64,000 bases of DNA from Longimicrobiales bacterium (GCA_028284495.1 JANQRP010000031.1:1-64000); one strand, 5' to 3'. Counted from the first letter of the stretch, positions 16,916-26,736 are shown. Notes: generated from the letters alone by a model not told the origin. Program-made: numbers and translations.

Positions 16916-19024
16916 ATGACCACGCCCGTTCGCTCGGCGATCTCGACCCGAGGCTTCCCGGGAAGCGCGGTTCGACCCGCGCTCCCGATCGCTCTGATCG
17001 TCGCGACCGCCGTCCTCACCCCGACCGCCGCCCACGCCCAGGGCCGCCCGCTCGCGATCGAGGACTACTACCGCGTCCGTGACGTGGGGTCCCCGTCGCT
17101 TTCGCCCTCGACCGCGTGGGTGGCGTACACCGTCTCGACCGCGCTGGAGGAGTACAACGGCAACGCGGTCTCGACGTGGGTGGTCCGTGCGGACGGCAGC
17201 GCGGCGCCGGCGCCCGTGGTCCTCGAGGATCAGGACGTCGCGCTGGTCGGGTGGGAGGAGGACGGTCGGCTACGGGTCCGTCGCGACCCCGACGAGTGGC
17301 TGGTCGATCCCGCGCGGCCAACCGGCGGCACGCCGGCGCCTCCTCGCGAGCCGACGCAGGGCGTGCTCGATCCGACCGGCACCTGGCGGGTCCTGACCGT
17401 CGACACGCCCCGCCCCCCCGAGCCCGAGCCGAACTGGACGGACTTCGAGCGCCGCCACGAGGAGCGCTTCGAGGGGGCGGCCTTCGACTGGTATCCGTTC
17501 CGCCGGGACGGCCAGTCCTTCCCGCTGCCCGATCCGGGGGAGCGGCTGTCGTCGGAGATCGTGCTCATGCGCGCGGAGGGCGGTGAGAGCGGCGTGGTGC
17601 TGACCTCGCTCGGGCTCCGACCGTCGGGGCTCCGGTGGCGACCCGACGGCGGCGAGATCCTGTTCACCGCCGACGAGAGCTTCCTCGATCCACTGACGTA
17701 CGGGCGCTCGGACCTCTTCGTGGTCACGACGGAGGGCGACCTCACGCGCCTCACCGACGACGGCTACGTCCACTCGGGTGCCAACTACTCGCCGGACGGC
17801 CGGTGGATCTCGTACGTCCGGTCCTTCGGCACCGACATGATCATCGAACAGGACCTCCGGCACGGAGGGCCGCGCGATCTCTGGATCCGCCCGGCGGACG
17901 GCGGCGACCCGATCAACCTCACGGCCGACTTCGATCTCGACGCCGCGACGCCGACGTGGTCCCCCGACAGCGAGTACCTCTACTTCGAGACCGGCATCGG
18001 GGGCGCACGTCACCTCTTCCGTGTGTCGCCGGACGGCGGCCCCGTGGAGCAGATCACACAGGGATTCCGCCGGATCCAGGGCCTCGACATCGACCCGTCG
18101 TTCCGTCGTATGGCGTACCTGGTCGGCGAGTTCGAGCGCCCGCCGGAGGTCCACGTCGCCGATATCGACGGCCGCAACGAACGGAGGCTGACCGACGTTC
18201 ATGCGGACTTCCTCGCGGAGGTCGAGGTCGCCTCCCGCCCGCACGAGCGCATTCTCTACCAGAGCTACGACGGGACCGAGATCGAGGGGTTCCTGCTGTT
18301 CCCGCACGGCTACGATCCGGGCCGCACGTACCCGCTGATCGTCGTGAACCACGGCGGACCCCACGCCGCGTCCGGCTACGGATTCAGCTTCAAGAACCAG
18401 CTGTTCGCGGCGAACGGCTATTTCGTGTTCCTGCCGAACTTCCGGAGTTCGACCGGCTACGGCGACGACTTCAAGTGGGGCACGTGGGGAGGGTGGGGGA
18501 CGAACGACGGCGAGGACGTGATGGCCGGCGTCGACTACCTGATCGAGACGTATCCGATCGACCCGTCGCGAGTCGGCTCGACCGGCCATTCCTACGGCGG
18601 GATCCTCACCAACTGGCTGATCACCCGCTATCCCGACCGGTTCCGCGCGGCCGTCTCCGGCGCGGGGTCCTCCAACTGGACGAGCAACTACGCCCTCTCG
18701 GACGTCGCGCGGACGAAGGAGCTCGAGTTTCTCGGTCCGCCGTGGGACCCTGAGGCCCGCGAGATCATGATCCGGCAGTCGCCGTACCTGAACTCGGGCG
18801 GGGTCCGGGCGGCCACGCTCTTCGTGCACGGATCCGAGGACTACCGAGTGCCGCTCGAGGGCGCGATCCAGCTCTACACGTCCCTCAAGAAGCAGCGCGT
18901 GCCGACCAAGCTCCTGATCTACGAGGGGATGGCCCACGGCATCCGCGGCCACTGGAACAACGTCCACCGGATGATCAACGAACTCCGGTGGTGGGACGAG
19001 TGGCTGAAGCCGCCGACGATGTAG
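16916..19024 (+). CDS. Secreted S9 family (acylaminoacyl/dipeptidyl) peptidase
   Basis: 702 residues. I chose the ATG at 16916 because GAGGTG lies seven bases before it; a GTG at 16907 falls inside that site. A signal peptide ends at AAHAQG (about residue 42). A TolB-like propeller covers about 55-430 (SPDGRWISY, WSPDSEYLYF). The hydrolase domain holds Ser559 (GHSYGG), Asp642 (HGSEDYR) and His674 (GMAHGI). The product would cleave peptides outside the cytoplasm. It differs from the S9 enzyme at 13-15 kb in sequence and triad context, so the two are not a recent duplication. The gene appears to be transcribed alone, ending 108 bases before the sigma factor gene. Confidence 0.92.
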   Translation: MTTPVRSAISTRGFPGSAVRPALPIALIVATAVLTPTAAHAQGRPLAIEDYYRVRDVGSPSLSPSTAWVAYTVSTALEEYNGNAVSTWVVRADGSAAPAPVVLEDQDVALVGWEEDGRLRVRRDPDEWLVDPARPTGGTPAPPREPTQGVLDPTGTWRVLTVDTPRPPEPEPNWTDFERRHEERFEGAAFDWYPFRRDGQSFPLPDPGERLSSEIVLMRAEGGESGVVLTSLGLRPSGLRWRPDGGEILFTADESFLDPLTYGRSDLFVVTTEGDLTRLTDDGYVHSGANYSPDGRWISYVRSFGTDMIIEQDLRHGGPRDLWIRPADGGDPINLTADFDLDAATPTWSPDSEYLYFETGIGGARHLFRVSPDGGPVEQITQGFRRIQGLDIDPSFRRMAYLVGEFERPPEVHVADIDGRNERRLTDVHADFLAEVEVASRPHERILYQSYDGTEIEGFLLFPHGYDPGRTYPLIVVNHGGPHAASGYGFSFKNQLFAANGYFVFLPNFRSSTGYGDDFKWGTWGGWGTNDGEDVMAGVDYLIETYPIDPSRVGSTGHSYGGILTNWLITRYPDRFRAAVSGAGSSNWTSNYALSDVARTKELEFLGPPWDPEAREIMIRQSPYLNSGGVRAATLFVHGSEDYRVPLEGAIQLYTSLKKQRVPTKLLIYEGMAHGIRGHWNNVHRMINELRWWDEWLKPPTM

Positions 19025-19132
19025 GGACGGGGCAGGGCGGCTGGATGGCAGCCAGGCGCCGGCTTCCAACCATCGGCCGGATCACGCTGTCGAACGACAC
19101 GTGAGCCGGATCCACGACCTCGACTCCCCACG

Positions 19133-19678
19133 ATGACCGCATCGACGGCCTTGAATCTCGACCGCTCCGATTCCGTTCGCGACGCCCAGCTGGCGGCCCG
19201 GGGGGACGCGGAGGCGTTCGAGCGTCTGTACCGCTCCACGGTGGGGCGGATCCATGCCCTCGCGCGCCGCATGGCGGGCCCGGAGCAGGCGGACGATCTG
19301 ACGCAGGAGGTCTACCTCCGCGCGTGGAAGAAGATGTCCACCTTCCGGGGCGACGCGGCGTTCGCGACGTGGCTCCATCGGCTCGCCGTCAATCAGATCA
19401 TCACGGGCCGCGCCGCGCACCGTCGCAAGCAGGATCGGCACGTGTCCGGCGAGGGGCTCCTCGACCGCATGTCGGGGCGTGCCGCCCGACCCGGGATCCG
19501 CATGGATCTCGAGGCGGCGGTGCGGACGCTTCCCGAGCGGGCACGCGACGTGTTCGTGCTCTACGACGTGGAGGGGTTCACGCACCCGGAGATCGGGCGC
19601 CTCCTGGGGATCAGCACCGGCACGTCCAAATCGCAGCTCCACCGCGCGCGGATGCTGCTTCGGGAGCGGCTGAACTGA
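19133..19678 (+). CDS. ECF-type RNA polymerase sigma factor
   Basis: 181 residues. Region 2 (about 25-95) includes AFERLYRSTVGRIHALARR, the DDLTQEVYLRAWKK motif and FATWLHRLAVN. Region 4 (about 125-178) has LPERARDVFVLYDVEGFTH and a helix-turn-helix, IGRLLGISTGTSKSQLHRAR. It lacks regions 1 and 3, as ECF (sigma-70 group IV) factors do. The next gene, two bases downstream, is a zinc-finger anti-sigma factor, so the sigma is probably held inactive at the membrane until a signal arrives. The likely targets include its own operon of DUF4097 proteins. A possible ECF-type promoter (CAACC at 19066, 17 bases, GTCGAA at 19088) precedes it, but this is weak. Confidence 0.95.
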   Translation: MTASTALNLDRSDSVRDAQLAARGDAEAFERLYRSTVGRIHALARRMAGPEQADDLTQEVYLRAWKKMSTFRGDAAFATWLHRLAVNQIITGRAAHRRKQDRHVSGEGLLDRMSGRAARPGIRMDLEAAVRTLPERARDVFVLYDVEGFTHPEIGRLLGISTGTSKSQLHRARMLLRERLN

Positions 19679-19679
19679 C

Positions 19680-20411
19680 ATGAAGAACCACGACGTATGG
19701 ACCGACCGCCTCTCCGACTGGCTCGACGGCGAACTCGACGAGCGCGAGCACGCCGCGGTGAGCGCGCACCTCGAGGGGTGCGCTGCCTGCCGCGACGTGG
19801 CCGACGAACTCGCGGAGGTGCGCGGGCGCGCACGGCTGCTCGCGGACGTGGAGCCGGAGGACGATCTCTGGGCCGGGATCGAGGCGCGTCTGGGCGAGGA
19901 GCCGAAGGGGGATCTGGTGATCGACCTCACCCGGCACCTGGAGCCGGGTGCGCGCGCGGCGGGCCCGGTCGGGACGCAGGTGCAGCGCGCGCGGCGGGGC
20001 GTGTTCCTCGGAATGCCGCAGATCGCGGCGGCCGCGGTAGTGCTGCTCCTGGGCGGATGGGCGGTGGGAGTAACGGGGGGTGGGCTACCCGAGGAGTCCG
20101 CGAGCATCGGCGCGGTCGCCCAGCCGGCGGTGGTTCTTCAGGCGTCCGACCTCCTCGGTGATCGCGCGCTCGCCGAGGGAATGGGCGAGCTCCAGCGACT
20201 CTTCGACGAGCGGACGGACCGGCTCAGCCCCGAGATCCGGGCGCGCCTGGAGCGGAACCTCGCGCTGATCGACCGGGCGATCGCGGAGTCGATCGAGGCG
20301 CTCCATGCGGAGCCCGCGAGCCCCTACCTGCGCGATCATCTCGTGAGCGGTCTCGACCGGCGCAGGACCGCCCTGGAGTCCGCGGTTCGGCTTCTCGAGC
20401 GGACGAGCTGA
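19680..20411 (+). CDS. Zinc-finger transmembrane anti-sigma factor
   Basis: 243 residues. The N-terminus carries the ZAS motif H30-x3-C34-x2-C37 with an extra H24, the usual zinc-binding anti-sigma domain that grips the partner ECF factor. A single membrane helix at about 113-131 (QIAAAAVVLLLGGWAVGV) places residues 135-243 in the periplasm. That part is helical (LAEGMGELQRLFDERTDRL, LERNLALIDRAIAES) and may sense the envelope signal. It starts two bases after the sigma gene stop and ends three bases before the first DUF4097 gene, so all are one operon. Confidence 0.92.
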   Translation: MKNHDVWTDRLSDWLDGELDEREHAAVSAHLEGCAACRDVADELAEVRGRARLLADVEPEDDLWAGIEARLGEEPKGDLVIDLTRHLEPGARAAGPVGTQVQRARRGVFLGMPQIAAAAVVLLLGGWAVGVTGGGLPEESASIGAVAQPAVVLQASDLLGDRALAEGMGELQRLFDERTDRLSPEIRARLERNLALIDRAIAESIEALHAEPASPYLRDHLVSGLDRRRTALESAVRLLERTS

Positions 20412-20413
20412 GC

Positions 20414-21226
20414 ATGCTCGCCGTACTCACTGCGGCCGCCCTCGCGGTCGGGTCGGACACCGTGACCGTTCGACCGGGGGACGTGTTCGTGTCGACGCGC
20501 CTCGCGGGCGAACTCCTGGTCGAGGGCTCGGCGACCGATCGCGCGGAGGTGATCGCGGCCGACGTCGAGCTGCGCTTCGAGCGCCGGGGGAACGAGCTCC
20601 ACCTGGTCCCGATGCGAGCCGGCGACCGGGACGGGGAGGTGCACGTCCGCCTGCCCGCGTCCACGCCGATCCGGATTGCGGGAACGGACCTCGACGCGGT
20701 GGTGACGGGCATGGCGGCCACCGTGGAAGCCGAGCTGCTCGAAGGGGACGTCGCGATCGAGTCGATCGAGGGGCCCGTGCGCGTGCAGACGCTGTCGGGC
20801 GACCTCCGGATCGAGGATGTCGCGGGGGACGTCGCGGCGGTGACGCTGGACGGCGACGTGGAGCTGGCGCGCGTCCGGGGGGAGGTTCGCGCGGAGTCGA
20901 CGGACGGAGACCTCGTGCTTTTCGACGTGAGCGGGCGGCGGGTCTTCGCTTCCACCGTCAGCGGCGACGTGGTGTACTCGGGCGCGGTGGCCGCGGGGGC
21001 CGAACTGACCCTCGTCACCCACGACGGGGACGTCGTGGCCGGCGTGCCGGACGGGATCGATGCGAGCGTCGAGGTGGGGAGGTTCAGCGGCGGATTCGAG
21101 AGCGATTTCCCCGTGCGGGTCCGCGGCGTGAGCGCGAGTGAGCCGCTCCGCTTCGTGATCGGGGAGGGGTCGGCCCGGATCTCGATCCGGAGCTTCGATG
21201 GAGATATTCGACTGCTCCGCAGGTGA
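20414..21226 (+). CDS. DUF4097 beta-solenoid-like protein 1
   Basis: 270 residues. The N-terminus (MLAVLTAAALAVGSDT) looks like a short export signal. The rest consists of successive 18-20-residue strands with (S/D)GD(V/L) turns: LEGDVAIESIEG, LSGDLRIEDVAG, LDGDVELARVRG and TDGDLVLFDVSG. This is the DUF4097 (putative adhesin) pattern, expected to build a right-handed beta-helix. Its molecular role is not known. It is the first of three consecutive but diverged copies downstream of an ECF sigma/anti-sigma pair, so envelope-stress control is inferred. Confidence 0.8.
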   Translation: MLAVLTAAALAVGSDTVTVRPGDVFVSTRLAGELLVEGSATDRAEVIAADVELRFERRGNELHLVPMRAGDRDGEVHVRLPASTPIRIAGTDLDAVVTGMAATVEAELLEGDVAIESIEGPVRVQTLSGDLRIEDVAGDVAAVTLDGDVELARVRGEVRAESTDGDLVLFDVSGRRVFASTVSGDVVYSGAVAAGAELTLVTHDGDVVAGVPDGIDASVEVGRFSGGFESDFPVRVRGVSASEPLRFVIGEGSARISIRSFDGDIRLLRR

Positions 21227-21268
21227 GAGCGGTCTCGTGATGTACGACACCAGTCAGGGGAGAGTACG

Positions 21269-22075
21269 ATGAGACGGATCGGCGTGATGGGGATGGTTCG
21301 ATGGACGGCGGGACTGATGGGCGTGTGTGGGCTCGTGCTGGCGCCCGCGGCGCTGGAGGCGCAGGACCAGGCCGACGAGTTCCGGTGGAGCGGCCGGGTC
21401 GCCGCGGGCGGTGTCTTCGAGATCAAGGGCATCTCGGGCGACGTGCGCGCGGTGCGGGCCTCCGGCTCCACCGTCGAGGTCGTTGCCGTGCGGAGCGCCC
21501 GCCGCGCGGATCCGAACTCCGTGAGCATCGAGGTCGTCGAACACGCGGGCGGGGTGACCCTGTGCGCGCTCTACCCGACGCCGCCCGATGCCGACGAGGA
21601 CAACGAGTGCGCTCCCGGCGACGCGGGCCGCATGTCCACGCGGCAGAACGACACGAGCGTCGAGTGGGAGGTGCGGATCCCCGCAGGCGTCGAGTTCCAC
21701 GCGCGCAACGTGAACGGGGATGTGACGGCGGAGGGGCTGACCGGCGACGTCCGCGTCTCGACGGTGAACGGCGACGTGGATGTCGAGACCACCGGCGCCG
21801 CGCAGGCGCAAACCGTGAACGGCGACGTGTACGCGGCCTTCGACCGGCTGACCGACGACGTGGAGTTCGAGACGGTGAACGGGTCGGTCGTGCTCGACGT
21901 TTCGAACGATCTCGACGCCGACCTGGATGCCGGCTGGCTGAACGGGTCCCTCGACACGGATCTGCCGATTCGGATGCAGGGCCGCATGGAGCGGGGGTCG
22001 GCACAGGGCACGATCGGAGACGGCGGTCCGCGACTGCGGGTCCGGACCGTCAACGGCTCGATCGAGATCCGATGA
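21269..22075 (+). CDS. DUF4097 beta-solenoid-like protein 2
   Basis: 268 residues, with a signal peptide ending near ALEAQD (about residue 33). Repeated turns read NVNGDV, TVNGDV, TVNGDV, TVNGSV and TVNGSI at spacings of about 20 residues from residue 150 on, preceded by a region with two cysteines (VTLCALY, ECAPG). The fold and export match its neighbours, but the repeat core is VNGD where the first copy has (S/D)GD. The last four bases overlap the start of the third copy (ATGA). No binding or enzymatic site is recognisable. Confidence 0.82.
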   Translation: MRRIGVMGMVRWTAGLMGVCGLVLAPAALEAQDQADEFRWSGRVAAGGVFEIKGISGDVRAVRASGSTVEVVAVRSARRADPNSVSIEVVEHAGGVTLCALYPTPPDADEDNECAPGDAGRMSTRQNDTSVEWEVRIPAGVEFHARNVNGDVTAEGLTGDVRVSTVNGDVDVETTGAAQAQTVNGDVYAAFDRLTDDVEFETVNGSVVLDVSNDLDADLDAGWLNGSLDTDLPIRMQGRMERGSAQGTIGDGGPRLRVRTVNGSIEIR

Positions 22076-23076
22076 GCCGCGTGGCCACGGCCGCACTGGC
22101 GGCCGCCATCCTGCTGCAGGCGACGACCGGCGTCGCGTCGGCGCAGGATCGATTCGAACTGAGCGGCGACATGGTCGCCATCTACAACCTCGCCGGCACG
22201 GTGGAGGTCGTGCGGGGATCCGGCTCGAACGTGGTCGTCGAAGTGACGCGGGGCGGCGCCGACGCGGGCCGACTCACGGTGGACGTCGATCCGATCCGCG
22301 GTCGCACGTCGCTGCGGGTCCGCTATCCCTTCGACGAGGTGCGGTACGCGGGCGGCACGGGGCGCGGGACCAGCCGGTCGGACGTGCGTGTGCGCCCGGA
22401 CGGCACGTTCGGGGGAGGCGGAGACGATTCCGGACGACGCGTCCGCGTCAGCACGTCCGGCGGCGGAGCACAGGCCTGGGCCGATCTCCGTGTCACCGTG
22501 CCGGCGGGCCGGGACGTACAGGTGTGGGGCGTCGTCGGCGACATGGCGGCGCGGGACCTCGACGTCCGCACGCTTCTCCTCGACACCCACGCCGGCGGGA
22601 TCACCGCCACGGGTGTGCGCGGCGACTTCGAGGCCGACACCGGCTCCGGGTCGGTGTCCGTCCAGCGTGCGGCGGGGAGCGTGGAGATCGACACGGGTTC
22701 GGGCGCGGTGGACCTCGCCGACGTGGACGGAGACCGGGTGTTCGTGGATACCGGCTCGGGTCGGGTGAGCGGCGCGCGACTCACCGCGTCCGAGGTCGAG
22801 GTCGACACCGGATCGGGCGACGTCGACCTGCAACTCGTCGGTCCCACCGTGGACCGCATCGAGGTCGACACCGGAAGCGGTGACGTCACCCTCGCGCTGC
22901 CGGCGAATCTGGACGCCGAGATCGAGGCCGACACCGGAAGCGGCGCCATCGATGTGGAGTTCGCGGTGGAGGTGATCCGGACCAGTCGGACGTACTTTCG
23001 GGGCAGGATCGGCGACGGCCGCGGGAGCATCACCATCGACACGGGGTCTGGACGGATCCGGCTGATCGGAAACTGA
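22072..23076 (+). CDS. DUF4097 beta-solenoid-like protein 3 (DTGSG repeats)
   Basis: 334 residues. ATG at 22072 overlaps the previous stop by four bases. The signal peptide ends at VASAQD (about residue 26). The C-terminal half carries seven copies of DTGSG, each starting a new rung (EADTGSGSVSV, EIDTGSGAVDL, FVDTGSGRVSG and so on), a very regular beta-solenoid. An N-terminal domain (to about 150) is rich in Arg and Gly. It is the most regular of the three copies and ends the tightly coupled part of the sigma operon. The cupin gene follows after 61 bases. Confidence 0.85.
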   Translation: MSRVATAALAAAILLQATTGVASAQDRFELSGDMVAIYNLAGTVEVVRGSGSNVVVEVTRGGADAGRLTVDVDPIRGRTSLRVRYPFDEVRYAGGTGRGTSRSDVRVRPDGTFGGGGDDSGRRVRVSTSGGGAQAWADLRVTVPAGRDVQVWGVVGDMAARDLDVRTLLLDTHAGGITATGVRGDFEADTGSGSVSVQRAAGSVEIDTGSGAVDLADVDGDRVFVDTGSGRVSGARLTASEVEVDTGSGDVDLQLVGPTVDRIEVDTGSGDVTLALPANLDAEIEADTGSGAIDVEFAVEVIRTSRTYFRGRIGDGRGSITIDTGSGRIRLIGN

Positions 23077-23137
23077 TCGGGGTCGGGCGCCCGTGTGCGC
23101 GACGGCCACACGACATCGCGCAGACGAGGATCACGAC

Positions 23138-23569
23138 ATGAAACCGGGAATTCTGTTGGCCTGTATGCTTCTGCTCCCCGCTGCCGCCGGTGCACAGGAG
23201 TACCGGCCACTCAACGAGGATCCGCTCCGCGAGTCGGAGCAGGGTGGGGCGCTGGAGTGGAAGGTGCTGGTGGATGCGGCCAACCTCGGGGGCACCGAGA
23301 CCCGCATCGCCGAGCTCACCTTCGCCCCCGGGTACGACGGTCCGCCTCACACGCACGACGCCATCGAGATCTTCTACGTGCTCAGTGGACGCTTCGGCCA
23401 CAACGTCAACGGCGAACCCGGGGTGCTCGAGGCGGGGCAGATCGGGATCTGCCGGCCGGGCGATACGATCATTCATTCGGTGGACGGCGACGAGCCGGCG
23501 GTCGTCCTGACGATCTGGCTTCCGGGTGGTGCCGCAGCCCCGTTCCACCAGGCCGGCCCGGGCGGGTGA
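23138..23569 (+). CDS. Exported cupin-domain protein
   Basis: 143 residues. The ATG at 23138 follows GAGGA. The signal peptide ends at AAAGAQ (about residue 20). One cupin barrel has the metal-binding set H71, H73, E77 (HTHDAIE) and H113 (IIHSV), so a divalent metal is expected. Substrates of such small cupins range widely and none can be assigned. It is on the same strand as the sigma/anti-sigma/DUF4097 genes and may belong to that unit. It faces the convergent permease gene with only 13 bases between stops. Confidence 0.85.
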   Translation: MKPGILLACMLLLPAAAGAQEYRPLNEDPLRESEQGGALEWKVLVDAANLGGTETRIAELTFAPGYDGPPHTHDAIEIFYVLSGRFGHNVNGEPGVLEAGQIGICRPGDTIIHSVDGDEPAVVLTIWLPGGAAAPFHQAGPGG

Positions 23570-23582
23570 GGTCCGCGCGGGT

Positions 23583-26285
23583 CTACTCGCTCCGTAGCGA
23601 ACCCGCGGGATCGATTCGCCCGGCCCGCACGGCGGGCCCCACGCTGGCGGCGAACGCGAAGGCGGCGACGAGCATGACGATTCCGCCGTACGTCCCGAGG
23701 TCCACTCGGGACACGCCGTAAAGCCAGCCTTCGAGCGCGGGCGACGCCAGCGCGGCGAACACCACCCCCACGAGCGCGCCGCCCAGCGCCATGCCCATGG
23801 CGCGCAGCACCACCCGCCAGACCACCGACCGCGCGTCCGCCCCCAGGGCCATCCGGACGCCGATGTCCCGGCGCTCGCGCGTGATGGAGTACGAGATCAG
23901 GCCGTAGAGTCCGACCAGACTGAGCAGGATGGCGACGGCGCCGAAGCCGGTGACGAGCGTCATGGCGAATGCGCGGGGCGCGGTCGAACTCCGGTATGCG
24001 TCATCGACCGTCTGGAACGATCGAGGTGGGATGTCGGGGTTCAGGTCTCCGAGGGCGGTGCGCACGACCGGCGCGAGGGAAGCCGGCTCGACGCCGGGCC
24101 GCGCTCGCACCACGAGGGTGCTCCAGTTGAGCCAGTCCCACTGCTTCTGCGCGAAGGGGATGTAGATCGCCGGTGCCGGCTCCTCGTCCGCGGCCGCCAT
24201 CCGGGCGTCGGCCACCACGCCGACGATCTCGCGCCACGGAGTCTCGTCCACGCGGAACGCCATCCGATGTCCCACCGCTCCGCCGTCCGGGAAGTGCTTC
24301 CGCGCGAGTGTCTCGTTGAGGATCACGACGGGCGTCGCGTCCCGTGTGTCGGTCTCCGCGAAGTCCCGTCCCTCGACCACGTTGCGGCCGAGAACCGAGA
24401 AGTAGTCGGCGCCGATGGCGTGGAGCATCTCGTCGTCCTCCCGGCCGCTCGGGTTGGTGGCCACGCGCCCCTCGATCGCGAAGCTGAACGTCATGCTGAC
24501 GTCGGTGCCCGGCGGCTGCGACGTCGTGGTCACCGCTTCGACCCCGGGTGCGGACTCGACCCGCCGCACGAGTTCGTCGAAGAAGCGCAGATGGTCCGGT
24601 CCGGTCGGGTACGCGTCGGACGGCGGGAACACGGTGGTCATGGCGAGTCCCGTCGCGTCGAACCCGAGGTCGGTGGACTGGACCGCCCGGAACGAGCGGA
24701 TGAGCAGCCCCGACCCGATCAGGAGGACGACCGAGAGTGCGACCTGCGCGGTGAGCAGGGCGGCGCGGAGACGCACGTGTCCGCGCTCCGATGCGCCGCG
24801 GCTGGATCGGAGGGCGGCGTTCAGGTCGACCCGCGAGAACCGCAGCGCGGGAAGGAGGGCGAACAGCAGGACACTCCCCATCGAGACGAGCGCGGTGAAG
24901 CTCAGCATGCGGAGGTCGATGCGTGCGTCCTCGAGGCCGGGAATTCCGGCCGGGGCCGAGCTCAGGAGCCCGCCCAGCAGGAACCACGCGAGGACGGCGC
25001 CGGCCACGGCGCCCCCGACCGCGATCACTCCACCCTCGACGAGCAGGTGTCGGAGGATTCGGCCCCGCCCGGCACCGAGCGCGCCCCGGACCGCCAGCTC
25101 GCGGTGCCGCGCCATCGATCGGGCCACGACGAGGTTGGCGAGGTTTCCGCACGCGATCAGCATGACGAGGACCACCGCGCCGAGCAGGATGCGGAAGAGC
25201 GACGCGTTGTCGCCGACGATGTCGCGGTGGAGGGGCGTCACGTTGGCTCCCCACCCGGTCATCTCGGCGGGCCACGTTTCCGCGATGCGGGCCGAGAGGT
25301 CGTCCATCTCCCGTTGCGCGTCCTCGAGCGAAACGCCGTCGGCGAGGCGCGCCAGGACGAAGAAGTTGTGCGACGTCCGGCTGTCCGGAGAGATGTTGCT
25401 GTCGTAGAGCGGCACCCAGAAGTCCACGCGCCGTGACGGGTACTCGAGCGACTCCGGCATCACGCCGACGATCTCGAGGCTCGTCGGTCCGATGGTGACC
25501 GTGCGGCCGAGGACGCCGCGGTCCGCTCCGTACCGGGTGCGCCACCAGCTCTCCGAGATCACCACGGTCGCCCGCTCCTCCGCCGCGTCTTCCCGGCTCA
25601 GCGCCCGACCGAGAAGCGGATCCACGCCGAGGGCTTCCAGCACCTCCGGCTCGACCGTGGCGGTCCCGACCAGCTCCGCGCCCTGTTCGCCGAACAGTGT
25701 CTGGTTCCCGGCTCCGTAGTAGCCCCCGAGCACCTCGAACGACCGCGCCATTCTCTGCCAGTCGTGGACGTTCCCCGCCGACACCACGTTGCGGGTGGAG
25801 CCCTGGGGAGACGTCTCCCACACCCGCACGAGTTCGCCCGGCTCCGGGTACGGGAGAGGAGCGAGCAGCACCGCCCACACGAGGCTGAAGATGGCCGTGG
25901 TCGCGCCGACGCCGACGGCCAGGGTCGTCACGGCCACCCCGGTGAACGAGGGAGTACGCAGCAGCGTGCGCAGGGCGTGACGGAGGTCCTGACCGAGCGC
26001 GGCGACCCATGCCCGCCGAGACCCGGCGCGCCGCTCGCGTCGCACCTCCCGGGCGGTGTCGGACCGTACGCTCTCCGGGTCGCCGAGCCGCGCCTCCGCT
26101 GCGGCGCGTGCCTCGTGCTCCGGCATCCCGCGCGCCATGTACTCCTTCGCGCGCATGTCCAGGTGGAAGCGGAGTTCGTCGTCCGCTTCCCGGTCCGGGT
26201 CGCGACCCGGAATGTCGGGGAGACGACGGTGCGGTGCGTCGCCGGCCCCGGGTCCGCGTGGAGGCGGGTCGCCGGGCCCGCTCAC
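23583..26285 (-). CDS. MacB-like ABC permease with PadR-linked N-terminal prefix (ADOP family)
   Basis: 900 residues. The GTG at 26285 overlaps the PadR stop (GTGA). The first 85 residues form the soluble helical permease-prefix domain ([16 protein letters not shown]). Membrane helix 1 follows ([23 protein letters not shown]). Then come two FtsX/MacB modules, each with a large periplasmic MacB_PCD-type domain and three further helices, near 390-500 and 780-890. The duplicated layout is that of acidobacterial duplicated orphan permeases. These lack a cognate ATPase next to them, and their substrate is unknown. The PadR gene directly upstream is the expected regulator. Confidence 0.92.
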   Translation of the reverse strand: MSGPGDPPPRGPGAGDAPHRRLPDIPGRDPDREADDELRFHLDMRAKEYMARGMPEHEARAAAEARLGDPESVRSDTAREVRRERRAGSRRAWVAALGQDLRHALRTLLRTPSFTGVAVTTLAVGVGATTAIFSLVWAVLLAPLPYPEPGELVRVWETSPQGSTRNVVSAGNVHDWQRMARSFEVLGGYYGAGNQTLFGEQGAELVGTATVEPEVLEALGVDPLLGRALSREDAAEERATVVISESWWRTRYGADRGVLGRTVTIGPTSLEIVGVMPESLEYPSRRVDFWVPLYDSNISPDSRTSHNFFVLARLADGVSLEDAQREMDDLSARIAETWPAEMTGWGANVTPLHRDIVGDNASLFRILLGAVVLVMLIACGNLANLVVARSMARHRELAVRGALGAGRGRILRHLLVEGGVIAVGGAVAGAVLAWFLLGGLLSSAPAGIPGLEDARIDLRMLSFTALVSMGSVLLFALLPALRFSRVDLNAALRSSRGASERGHVRLRAALLTAQVALSVVLLIGSGLLIRSFRAVQSTDLGFDATGLAMTTVFPPSDAYPTGPDHLRFFDELVRRVESAPGVEAVTTTSQPPGTDVSMTFSFAIEGRVATNPSGREDDEMLHAIGADYFSVLGRNVVEGRDFAETDTRDATPVVILNETLARKHFPDGGAVGHRMAFRVDETPWREIVGVVADARMAAADEEPAPAIYIPFAQKQWDWLNWSTLVVRARPGVEPASLAPVVRTALGDLNPDIPPRSFQTVDDAYRSSTAPRAFAMTLVTGFGAVAILLSLVGLYGLISYSITRERRDIGVRMALGADARSVVWRVVLRAMGMALGGALVGVVFAALASPALEGWLYGVSRVDLGTYGGIVMLVAAFAFAASVGPAVRAGRIDPAGSLRSE

Positions 26286-26623
26286 GCGACCTCTCCCGCG
26301 TCGAGCGCCTGGTCCACGATGTCCACCAGGCGTGCCCAGCTCGCTCGCTGCCGAGCCAGTTCCTTCCGGCCCTTTTTGGTGAGGGAGTAGAACTTCGCGC
26401 GGCGGTTGTTCTCGGAGAGCCCCCACTCCGACTCGATCCACCCCTTGGCCGCGATGCGGTGGAGGGCGGGGTAGAGCGAGCCCTCCTCGACACGGAGTGC
26501 GTCGTCGGTGGCGGCCTCGATCCATCGCGCCACCCCGTACCCGTGACGAGCCCCCCCGCTCAGGGCGCGAAGGATGAGCATCGGCAGCGTGCCCTGCAGC
26601 AGTCCCCGATCGTCTTCGAACAT
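26282..26623 (-). CDS. PadR family transcriptional regulator
   Basis: 113 residues. The ATG at 26623 follows GGGAGAG. It is a winged-helix PadR domain with the family phrases [55 protein letters not shown] and a short C-terminal dimer helix. PadR proteins usually repress their own operon until a ligand binds. It overlaps the downstream permease by four bases. Two 18-bp direct repeats lie 63-113 bases upstream of its start and are the likely operator. It belongs to the short PadR type that accompanies ADOP permeases. Confidence 0.93.
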   Translation of the reverse strand: MFEDDRGLLQGTLPMLILRALSGGARHGYGVARWIEAATDDALRVEEGSLYPALHRIAAKGWIESEWGLSENNRRAKFYSLTKKGRKELARQRASWARLVDIVDQALDAGEVA

Positions 26624-26685
26624 CTCTCCCGTCCCTCCCTCCGAGCCCCGGTCCGTCGACCCTCCGCGACGTGCGGTGGGACGTT

Positions 26686-26736
26686 CCCCTAGATATCGAA
26701 GGGAAGAATGACGGCCGCCCCCTAGACATGCAAGGG
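26686..26736 (-). promoter_or_regulatory. Two 18-bp direct repeats, putative PadR operator
   Basis: Copies at 26686-26703 and 26719-26736 agree at 15 of 18 positions (consensus CCCCTAGAYATSSAAGGG) and start 33 bp apart, three helical turns. They lie in the 309-base gap (26624-26932) between the PadR gene and the divergent propeller lipoprotein gene, so one regulator could control both. I see no gene or other feature in that gap. Confidence 0.5.

Noticed and set aside
19066..19093. ECF-type promoter CAACC-17-GTCGAA before the sigma gene
   Set aside because: The match is too weak and the group-specific consensus is unknown; it is mentioned only within the sigma gene entry.
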